DNA of 9,404 bases from Lachnospiraceae bacterium. GTDB taxonomy: Bacteria > Bacillota > Clostridia > Lachnospirales > Lachnospiraceae. The stretch lies in assembly GCA_014804565.1 (NCBI GenBank), contig JAAUZN010000049.1, positions 1 to 9,404 of the forward strand, given 5' to 3'. How positions within the stretch are numbered: position 1 is the first letter of the stretch; every line of letters starts with the position of its first letter. Position numbers and translations under genes: made by a program. Below are positions 1-4,516 of this stretch, in pieces. The notes under the pieces were generated by a model. The model was not told the origin of the DNA and made no database searches. It saw nothing but the letters and a program-made list of their open reading frames with translations.

Positions 1-85
<85 letters not shown>

Positions 86-92
86 ATATCTG

Positions 93-106
93 TTGATCCG
101 GATCAA
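93..106. repeat. 14-bp perfect palindrome just upstream of 16S
   Basis: TTGATCCGGATCAA is its own reverse complement. It sits 8 nt outside the mature 16S end. As RNA it can form at most a tight stem, so it may instead be part of the leader-trailer processing helix. Its TTTGATCC portion echoes the TTTGATCC of the 16S start itself (about 68-75), so the precursor RNA could alternatively pair this element with the rRNA 5' end. Confidence 0.6.
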
Positions 107-131
107 AATAAGCTTGGCTTCTTTTAATCCC

Positions 132-159
132 GAAGCCGATTCCGTCAGGAATCTGCTTC
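132..159 (-). repeat. rrn leader hairpin, copy a
   Basis: The plus-strand arms are GAAGCCGATTCC and GGAATCTGCTTC with a GTCA loop. Eleven of 12 positions pair; the only mismatch is C137/T154, the sixth pair from the base. The left arm could instead pair with GGCTTC at 116-121 (116-121 with 132-137), giving two mutually exclusive folds. It is separated by one base from the next hairpin (161-187) and has the same architecture. Confidence 0.75.
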
Positions 160-160
160 A

Positions 161-187
161 GAGGTTAATCTCGTAGAGATTTACCTC
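161..187 (-). repeat. rrn leader hairpin, copy b
   Basis: The plus-strand arms are GAGGTTAATCTC and GAGATTTACCTC with a GTA loop. Eleven of 12 positions pair, with a T/T mismatch at the sixth pair. The sequence is very close to the hairpin at 348-374 read on the opposite strand (GGAGTTAATCTC / GAGATTTACTCC). Confidence 0.8.
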
Positions 188-192
188 GATTG

Positions 193-208
193 ATTACTGT
201 TTGTTTGT
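193..208 (-). repeat. direct repeat, copy 1 (ATTACTGTTTGTTTGT)
   Basis: This 16-nt stretch recurs at 321-336 with one difference (G to A at the 11th base), an offset of 128 nt. On the RNA strand both read as an A-rich single-stranded segment (ACAAACAAACAGTAAT and ACAAATAAACAGTAAT), placed before a group of hairpins. The arrangement suggests the leader contains two related modules. Confidence 0.7.
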
Positions 209-239
209 TCGTATCGTTCTGATACTCTTCTGAAAAGTT

Positions 240-259
240 CAGATCCCTTTAGGGATCTG
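240..259 (-). repeat. rrn leader hairpin with perfect 8-bp stem
   Basis: CAGATCCC and GGGATCTG flank a TTTA loop and pair without mismatch. It can be extended by pairing CTTCTG (227-232) with CAGAAG (261-266) across an uneven internal loop, but that outer helix competes with the neighbouring hairpin starting at 263. This hairpin lacks the sixth-pair mismatch of the other four, so I treat it as a separate element. Confidence 0.65.
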
Positions 260-262
260 CCA

Positions 263-290
263 GAAGTTAATTTCGTTAGAAATTTACTTC
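263..290 (-). repeat. rrn leader hairpin, copy c
   Basis: The plus-strand arms are GAAGTTAATTTC and GAAATTTACTTC with a GTTA loop. Eleven of 12 positions pair, with a T/T mismatch at the sixth pair, exactly as in 161-187. Relative to that copy, G/C pairs are replaced by A/T pairs on both arms (compensatory changes), which suggests the fold is kept by selection. Confidence 0.8.
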
Positions 291-320
291 GCTTCTTCTT
301 GGAATTCTTTTCAGGGTTGC

Positions 321-336
321 ATTACTGTTTATTTGT
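321..336 (-). repeat. direct repeat, copy 2 (ATTACTGTTTATTTGT)
   Basis: Second copy of the 193-208 repeat, 15 of 16 bases identical. On the RNA strand it directly follows CCTTG (about 338-342). The combined ACCTTGACAAATAAAC stretch is the best boxA-like candidate in the leader, although the match to the Firmicute boxA is loose. Confidence 0.65.
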
Positions 337-347
337 CAAGGTTCATC

Positions 348-374
348 GGAGTAAATCTCTTCGAGATTAACTCC
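348..374 (-). repeat. rrn leader hairpin, copy d, at the transcript 5' end
   Basis: The plus-strand arms are GGAGTAAATCTC and GAGATTAACTCC with a TTC loop. Eleven of 12 positions pair, with an A/A mismatch at the sixth pair. In the RNA this hairpin starts about 13 nt after the predicted transcription start, so it should be the first structure to form. It is nearly the reverse complement of copy b. Confidence 0.8.
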
Positions 375-465
375 TGTCATAAGCGACTTTCATATAATAT
401 CAGAAGTTTGACCGGCTGTCAACGGGATTTTTTAATTTCTTACAACTTTTTCCTTCTTATGACAG
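374..465. repeat. 10-bp inverted repeat overlapping the previous one
   Basis: CTGTCATAAG (374-383) is the exact reverse complement of CTTATGACAG (456-465). The right arm shares GACAG with the right arm of the 409/461 repeat. The segment 456-472 is therefore complementary to two places: the first transcribed bases of the rRNA leader and the -35 region. Confidence 0.65.
394..438 (-). promoter_or_regulatory. rRNA operon promoter with UP element
   Basis: On the minus strand TTGACA (417-422) and TATTAT (394-399) are separated by exactly 17 bp, and a TG one base before the -10 makes it an extended -10. The start should be near the G at 387. Directly upstream of the -35, minus-strand AAATTAAAAAAT (427-438) covers about -40 to -51, the position of a proximal UP element. 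The strength fits a stable-RNA promoter. The -35 box lies inside one arm of the inverted repeat described at 409-472. Confidence 0.88.
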
Positions 466-472
466 CCGGTCA
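409..472. repeat. 12-bp inverted repeat spanning the rRNA promoter -35 region
   Basis: TGACCGGCTGTC (409-420) and GACAGCCGGTCA (461-472) are perfect reverse complements separated by 40 bp. The left arm contains four bases of the -35 box and the upstream half of the spacer; the interval holds the UP-like A/T tract. The wide spacing and lack of a following T-run make an intrinsic terminator unlikely. It could be a paired operator or, in readthrough RNA, a long-range stem. Confidence 0.75.
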
Positions 473-505
473 GATTATTTACGTTTTTAGTAGTATGTTC
501 TCCGT

Positions 506-1222
506 TTACTGCAGTCTGAGTGTCGCATCCTGCTCACCACCGCGGAGAATCATGTCGATACTTCCTACATTGGTTCCCTGAGGTATTTCCACAATGCTGA
601 CAAGTTCCACTGCGGCCCCCGCCGGAATCACATCATTGTAGGTCTGCATGTCATTCACCAGCATCGTTGCCAACGCCCCCTTGCTGGATTCTCCATTGAC
701 AGAAACCCGAAATCTTGCACCGTATCCCAACATGTTTAAATTCTGATCTTCGCCGCTCAGATTCTGTGCATTAAACTTCAATACTAAAAGCTGTTTGCCC
801 GCCGACGCATCCATGGAAAAAACAAGGTCTTCCTCTTCCGTTGATGGCGGATAGGAGTCTGCCACTTCGTACCCTGTGTAAGTGATCATCACATTCGGAA
901 CGCCGTAATACTGCTCCACGGAAGATACTGTAGGCTCTGTCTCCTCATCCTGACTCACATCCACTACTGCGGTGCTCTCTTCATCCTCAGGTTCAGTCTG
1001 CTCCTCTTCCGTTTCTTCCGGCTTGAGTTCCTCCTCAGCTTCTTCAACTATCGGAATATCCACCAGCCTGTTAACCTGATCTTTGTCATATTTCAGCAAT
1101 ATCCCCGCAGCGTATTCTGCTATCAGATCCGTTTCTTCCTGTGTCAGGTCGGGCATTTCACCGCATCCTGCTGTCAGAAGCGCCACGGTCAGACCACATA
1201 AAAGCACACTTACCTTTTTCAC
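506..1222 (-). CDS. Lipoprotein with acidic linker, function unknown
   Basis: A 238-residue exported protein. A lysine start, a hydrophobic stretch and the lipobox LTAGC give a type II signal peptide, with lipidated Cys at 20, so the mature protein should be tethered to the outer face of the membrane. Residues about 23-53 form a short predicted-helical segment (LTQEETDLIAEYAAG), about 60-98 a very acidic Glu-rich low-complexity linker, and about 105-238 a beta-rich domain. The alternating hydrophobic pattern and the late IPAG-then-strand pattern resemble Ig-like DUF4352-type domains; that is inference from style, not a match. The start is GTG at 1220-1222, supported by AGAGGAG at 1231-1237 with 8 nt spacing. 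It lies upstream of, and reads toward, the rRNA operon. No enzymatic motif is visible. Confidence 0.85.
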   Translation of the reverse strand: MKKVSVLLCGLTVALLTAGCGEMPDLTQEETDLIAEYAAGILLKYDKDQVNRLVDIPIVEEAEEELKPEETEEEQTEPEDEESTAVVDVSQDEETEPTVSSVEQYYGVPNVMITYTGYEVADSYPPSTEEEDLVFSMDASAGKQLLVLKFNAQNLSGEDQNLNMLGYGARFRVSVNGESSKGALATMLVNDMQTYNDVIPAGAAVELVSIVEIPQGTNVGSIDMILRGGEQDATLRLQ

Positions 1223-1251
1223 GTTTGTATCTCCTCTGTGATATTCTACAT

Positions 1252-1280
1252 TTTATATTCTATGTTCTGCATATAACCAA
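1252..1280 (-). promoter_or_regulatory. Candidate promoter of the lipoprotein gene
   Basis: On the minus strand TTGGTT (1275-1280) and TATAAA (1252-1257) are 17 bp apart. The start would be near 1245, giving a short untranslated leader with the ribosome binding site at 1231-1237. The -35 is a moderate match. The placement, directly after the terminator of the upstream kinase gene, supports it. Confidence 0.5.
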
Positions 1281-1297
1281 TAAATATAAACTCGCAA

Positions 1298-1334
1298 GAA
1301 AAACAAATGCCTGCTTTGCAGGCGCTTGTTTTTC
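1298..1334 (-). terminator. Intrinsic terminator of the histidine kinase gene
   Basis: A long stem pairs 1298-1306 with 1326-1334 (GAAAAACAA/TTGTTTTTC), then after an A/C mismatch and a T/G wobble, GCCTGC (1309-1314) with GCAGGC (1318-1323) around a TTT loop. On the minus strand the GC-rich core is followed by TTTGTTTTTC, a proper U-tract. Because the flanks are A-rich on one side and T-rich on the other it could act in both directions, but only the kinase reads into it. Confidence 0.85.
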
Positions 1335-1418
1335 TTCTGCGACAATTACATTATACCCTACTCTTTTCATTCTTACAAGTGAAAATCCCCGCCTCCTGCA
1401 CGGCATCCATTAAGTTTC

Positions 1419-2882
1419 TCACGCCATATCCAATTCAAACCAGAATTGCACACCATTATCGTAATTGATCACGCCGTACTCCTGATTCATGGATTCCATG
1501 ATCGCCTTGACAATAGAAAGCCCGACTCCACTGCCGCCGTACTCTCTGGTTCTTGCCTTATCTACTTTATAAAATTTCTCCCACAAATGGGGCACACTCT
1601 CCTGAGGAATAGGCTCTCCCGTATTAAAGACCGATATCCTCACTCGCTCCTTTGTCCTAGTCACCTTGACATCAATGACCTTTTCCTTCTGCGCGTAGTT
1701 GATAGCGTTGGTGAAATAATTCATAAACACCTCCTCTACACGAAATTCATCTCCCCAGACGTAGATCGGCCCATAGTCCTCCATGCGGATGGATATCTCC
1801 TTTTGTCTGAGAAGGATCTCGGAGGAGGCAATATAATTTTTAATCAACGCAGTCACATCAAACCGTTCCATATTTACGACATCATTTCCAGCCTCCAACT
1901 GATTGAGTGTGAGCAGATTTTTGACCATGGAGTTCATCTTGGCTGCCTCATCCATGATCACATCACAATAAAACTCTCTGCTCTCCGCATCATCATTAAT
2001 TCCCTCTTTCAGGCCCTCTGCATAACCCTGTATCAATGCAATAGGCGTTTTCAGTTCGTGCGACACATTGGAAAGAAATTCTCTGCGTCTCTCATCCACC
2101 TTATCTTTTCTCTCGATATCCTTTAAAAGTTCATTATTGGCTGTTTTCAATTCAGAGATCGTTTCCTCTAACGCTTCCGACAATTCATTGATATTATTCC
2201 CCAGTATCGCGATCTCAGTCTTGTCCTTCCCTGTATACTTAGCCTCAAAATCCAGATGCTTCATCCGCTCGGAAATATCCGCCAGCTCCAGAATCGGCTT
2301 GGTGACACGGTTAGAAAGCCAGATGACTAAAAAAATACTGACAAGAATGGCCGCCCCTCCCGCATACGTAAGGAACTGATTAGAAAGCGATACACTTTCC
2401 CGAATGCCCTCCAGCGCACTTCGCAGCATAAAGAGATAACCGTTATCCAAAAGTCCCCACATCTCAATATACTCGGTCTGCGTTCTATCATCCTGGACCA
2501 ACTGCATTTTATAGGTGTCTGTACTCAACAAAAGCCCACTCTCGTCCGCTCCACGGAAAATATTGTCAAGCAGCCGTTTGAGCACAATTTGGGGATCGTT
2601 CATGGAATATTTCAGAGCCTCTGATTTTCCATCCGCCACCAACACCTGAATATTATATTTTTCACAGATCTTTCTCAGTTCAATATCGTATTCCTCAGAA
2701 GTGATATCTCCTGCATTGGAGGCCGCATTGATGCTATAATAAGCGCTCACTAACGCATTTTCTTTCTTATTGAGATAATAAGTACCCAGAAGAGTCGAAT
2801 TTAAGATCAGGCACAACAGGATCGTACCTGTGATCAGTGTTATAAATAAGAAAGCAAACTGTCTTTTCATGGAATATTTCAT
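1419..2882 (-). CDS. Membrane sensor histidine kinase (orphan)
   Basis: A 487-residue kinase of the HAMP/HisKA/HATPase type. From my start: TM1 about 9-31, an extracytoplasmic sensor of about 140 residues (32-170), TM2 about 171-190, HAMP about 191-245, then HisKA with SHELKTP (phospho-acceptor His275). The ATPase domain has an N-box NYFTNAINYA (Asn392), a G1 box VFNTGEPIP where Asn replaces the usual Asp, and GGSGVGLSIVKA (about 449-460). The VFNTG variant is common in Firmicute VanS-like kinases, so activity is expected. I chose ATG at 2882: the longer frame to 2957 overlaps the promoter, while AAGGGCGG lies upstream of 2882 with slightly long spacing. ATG at 2870 is possible but has no good ribosome binding site. 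No response regulator adjoins it, and the sensor domain does not reveal a ligand. Confidence 0.93.
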   Translation of the reverse strand: MKYSMKRQFAFLFITLITGTILLCLILNSTLLGTYYLNKKENALVSAYYSINAASNAGDITSEEYDIELRKICEKYNIQVLVADGKSEALKYSMNDPQIVLKRLLDNIFRGADESGLLLSTDTYKMQLVQDDRTQTEYIEMWGLLDNGYLFMLRSALEGIRESVSLSNQFLTYAGGAAILVSIFLVIWLSNRVTKPILELADISERMKHLDFEAKYTGKDKTEIAILGNNINELSEALEETISELKTANNELLKDIERKDKVDERRREFLSNVSHELKTPIALIQGYAEGLKEGINDDAESREFYCDVIMDEAAKMNSMVKNLLTLNQLEAGNDVVNMERFDVTALIKNYIASSEILLRQKEISIRMEDYGPIYVWGDEFRVEEVFMNYFTNAINYAQKEKVIDVKVTRTKERVRISVFNTGEPIPQESVPHLWEKFYKVDKARTREYGGSGVGLSIVKAIMESMNQEYGVINYDNGVQFWFELDMA

Positions 2883-2935
2883 CGCTTTACAATTCCGCCC
2901 TTTGTTCCATCCGGTTCCTGTCCTGTTTTGCCACC

Positions 2936-2964
2936 ACGTTAGCACTTCACCCGGCATTTGTCAA
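2936..2964 (-). promoter_or_regulatory. Promoter of the histidine kinase gene
   Basis: On the minus strand a perfect TTGACA (2959-2964) and TAACGT (2936-2941) are 17 bp apart, with TG one base before the -10. The start would be near 2929, giving a leader of about 47 nt before ATG 2882. This argues against translation starting at 2957, which would lie upstream of the transcript. Confidence 0.7.
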
Positions 2965-2977
2965 TAGAGTGCCAGCC

Positions 2978-3005
2978 TTGACTTTCCCTATGTATATGAT
3001 AAAAT
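2978..3005 (+). promoter_or_regulatory. Promoter of the diguanylate cyclase gene
   Basis: TTGACT (2978-2983) and TAAAAT (3000-3005) are 16 bp apart, with TG one base before the -10 (extended -10). The start would be near 3012, about 50 nt before the TTG codon. Its -35 is back to back with that of the kinase gene, 13 bp between the boxes. A second TTGACT at 3029-3034 has no matching -10. Confidence 0.65.
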
Positions 3006-3049
3006 TATTGCAATTCTTATATTATAAATTGACTGTTTTTTACATATTC

Positions 3050-3055
3050 AGGAGG
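3050..3055 (+). promoter_or_regulatory. Ribosome binding site fixing a TTG start
   Basis: A perfect AGGAGG lies 9 nt before an in-frame TTG at 3065-3067. The longer reading frame back to ATG 2969 has no such site and would overlap the promoter elements, so the TTG is the more likely start. Confidence 0.8.
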
Positions 3056-3064
3056 ATAGATTCG

Positions 3065-4486
3065 TTGAAAACCAAACACCGCTATATCTGGGCCAATATG
3101 AAATTAGTCTTCACCATAGTTCCTATCGTATTACTGATGATCTCCATCTACTTTGTGCTTGTCAGACGCGAAATTTTAGCTCTTTCAAAGGAGACGCTGA
3201 CATTGGAATCCGACTACTACGCAGAAAAGATCAACACCTGGACTGATTCCGTCCTGAACGAAGTGACCATCTACAAAACCATGATCGAACAGTTAGGGCT
3301 TGACGAAGAGGCCACCTTTGAATCTCTTACCACCAGCGTCGGCACCCATGAAGCTTATCCCAACGGTCTGTATCTGGGAGACGATCATGGGCATTACTAC
3401 TTTGCATCCGGCTGGGATCCGGGCGACAATTACGTTGTGACAGAGCGCTTCTGGTACCAAGAGGGACTGGCTCACGATCAGTTTGCCTTCGGGGAGCCAT
3501 ATCTGGATGTCATAACAGGCCGCACCTGCGTGAGTGCGACCAGCCGTTTAAACATGCCCTCTGCCGTGACAGTGCTCTCTGCAGATATTTATCTGGATTA
3601 TGCTTCCCAGCTGGCATCGGAAATCACCTCTGAACAGATAACGCACGCCTTCTTTGTTACAAAGAACAGCAGACTCATTGTAGCAGACGCTGACGCTTCC
3701 ATGATCGGCATGACCTTAACTGCCGATCACGATTCCCTGTTGTATCAGAATGTAAGCCGCCTGTTAGATGCCGGACAAACCGGGTTCTGTGAGATTCTCG
3801 GCGATGACAGCGTCTATTTTGTGGATGTCCATCTCATCGAGAACACTGACTGGTACTTTGTCACCTGCATGAACCGCAATGAGGTGTTAAAAAGTCTGTG
3901 GCGGATCGAATTCCCCATGCTGCTCATCGCCGTGATCGCCTGTGCAGTGCTCTTCCTTTTGACCTCCATATATTCCAGGGAGATGAATACGATCCGTACC
4001 AAGTCCAGCATGGATCCGCTGACCAAGCTGCTAAACCGGGAAACCTTTCAGGAATATGTACAGTCTTATCTGAAGGAAAGACCCGGTCAGGGCATCCTGA
4101 TCATCATCGATATGGATAATTTCAAACTGATAAACGACCAGCTCGGGCATCCCGTGGGCGATCAGGTTCTGTGTGAATTTGCCGCTGTGTTAGAGAAATT
4201 TTTCAATCGAAACATGGATATCGTCTCCCGTCTCGGTGGAGATGAATTTGCCGTATTCGTAGGCCGCGATATCAGTCCCACAGAAACTGATGGAATGCTT
4301 CGCAGATTTATGACTGTCTTCCACCAGAACTTTGATGACAAATACTCGGACCAGAAGCTCGGCGCCAGCATCGGTGCCAGTACCGTAGCTCAAAGCGATA
4401 CCTATGAGCTGCTCTACCACAATGCCGACAAGGCGTTGTACGAAGCAAAATGGAATGGAAAAGATCAGTTCCGTATTCGGAACTGA
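3065..4486 (+). CDS. Membrane diguanylate cyclase with extracellular Cache-like sensor and GGDEF domain
   Basis: A 473-residue protein expected to condense two GTP into cyclic di-GMP. From the TTG start: a short basic N-terminus, TM1 about 12-34, a large extracytoplasmic domain about 35-280, TM2 about 281-303, then a GGDEF domain about 317-473. The outer domain's size, its helical start after TM1 and the motif FWYQEGLAHDQFAFGEPYLD look like double-Cache (dCACHE) sensors; the ligand is unknown. The GGDEF domain is complete: DPLTKLLNR, the metal-binding Asp in IIIDMDNFK (Asp349), intact active site RLGGDEF (GGDEF 391-395), and an RNMD (382-385) exactly five residues before GGDEF, which is the RxxD inhibitory site. 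The enzyme should therefore be active and feedback-inhibited by its product. There is no EAL or HD-GYP domain. It is divergent from the histidine kinase, with which it shares a promoter region. Confidence 0.94.
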   Translation: MKTKHRYIWANMKLVFTIVPIVLLMISIYFVLVRREILALSKETLTLESDYYAEKINTWTDSVLNEVTIYKTMIEQLGLDEEATFESLTTSVGTHEAYPNGLYLGDDHGHYYFASGWDPGDNYVVTERFWYQEGLAHDQFAFGEPYLDVITGRTCVSATSRLNMPSAVTVLSADIYLDYASQLASEITSEQITHAFFVTKNSRLIVADADASMIGMTLTADHDSLLYQNVSRLLDAGQTGFCEILGDDSVYFVDVHLIENTDWYFVTCMNRNEVLKSLWRIEFPMLLIAVIACAVLFLLTSIYSREMNTIRTKSSMDPLTKLLNRETFQEYVQSYLKERPGQGILIIIDMDNFKLINDQLGHPVGDQVLCEFAAVLEKFFNRNMDIVSRLGGDEFAVFVGRDISPTETDGMLRRFMTVFHQNFDDKYSDQKLGASIGASTVAQSDTYELLYHNADKALYEAKWNGKDQFRIRN

Positions 4487-4490
4487 TCTT
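4461..4490. terminator. Hairpin at convergent gene ends, overlapping the cyclase stop codon
   Basis: AAGATCAGTTCCG (4461-4473) pairs perfectly over 13 bp with CGGAACTGATCTT (4478-4490) around a TATT loop. The stem encodes the last cyclase residues (DQFRIRN) and its stop codon TGA (4484-4486). On the minus strand the stem is followed by TTCC and further T-rich sequence, so it most likely terminates the RND permease transcript (stop at 4517-4519). On the plus strand the T-run is weak, but the stem could still protect or end the cyclase mRNA. Confidence 0.75.
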
Positions 4491-4516
4491 GCATCCCTTA
4501 CCCTTTATTATTCTCT

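Larger units (their letters stand above)
86..387 (-). other. rRNA operon 5' leader (transcribed spacer before 16S)
   Basis: This is the stretch between the inferred transcription start (G at about 387 on the minus strand) and the mature 16S 5' end, about 300 nt, with no credible coding region. It is packed with small hairpins: 132-159, 161-187, 211-225 (GTATC/GATAC), 240-259, 263-290 and 348-374, plus a 14-bp palindrome at 93-106. Between them lie unstructured A-rich stretches in the RNA, including two copies of a CAAAYAAACAGTAAT-like segment. In bacteria such leaders carry boxA-type antitermination signals and one strand of the RNase III processing stem. On the RNA strand the segment ACCTTGACAAATAAAC (about 327-342) faintly resembles Firmicute boxA, but I could not confirm it. 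The 16S trailer that would pair with the leader is outside the window. Confidence 0.75.

Noticed and set aside
311..339. A second rRNA promoter using minus-strand TTGACA at 334-339.
   Set aside because: At 16-18 bp spacing the -10 positions read CCCTGA-like, with no TATAAT similarity.
86..390. The repeated leader hairpins as a CRISPR array.
   Set aside because: The repeat units are imperfect, in mixed orientation and irregularly spaced, and there are no cas genes.
409..472. The 12-bp inverted repeat as an intrinsic terminator for the lipoprotein gene.
   Set aside because: The loop would be 40 nt and no T-run follows. One arm coincides with the -35 region.
333..581. An 82-codon open frame on the plus strand across the rRNA promoter.
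   Set aside because: It overlaps the rRNA promoter, leader and lipoprotein end, and has no ribosome binding site or protein-like composition.
1446..2126. A 226-codon open frame opposite the kinase gene.
   Set aside because: It is antisense to conserved HisKA/HATPase sequence, with no ribosome binding site and an implausible protein.
2883..2957. Histidine kinase start at ATG 2957, adding 25 residues.
   Set aside because: The start lies upstream of the predicted transcript and overlaps a good promoter. The added peptide is Trp/Asn/Gly-rich, lacks a nearby ribosome binding site, and does not resemble a kinase N-terminus.
2883..2957. Remnant C-terminus of a response regulator upstream of the kinase. 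One frame ends at the TGA of an ATGA overlap with ATG 2882.
   Set aside because: All three frames give only short peptides bounded by stops, with no OmpR-type C-terminal motif such as GxGY.
2969..3064. Cyclase start at ATG 2969, adding 32 residues.
   Set aside because: The extra region contains the promoter elements and is very A/T-rich. The AGGAGG and TTG at 3065 give a better start.
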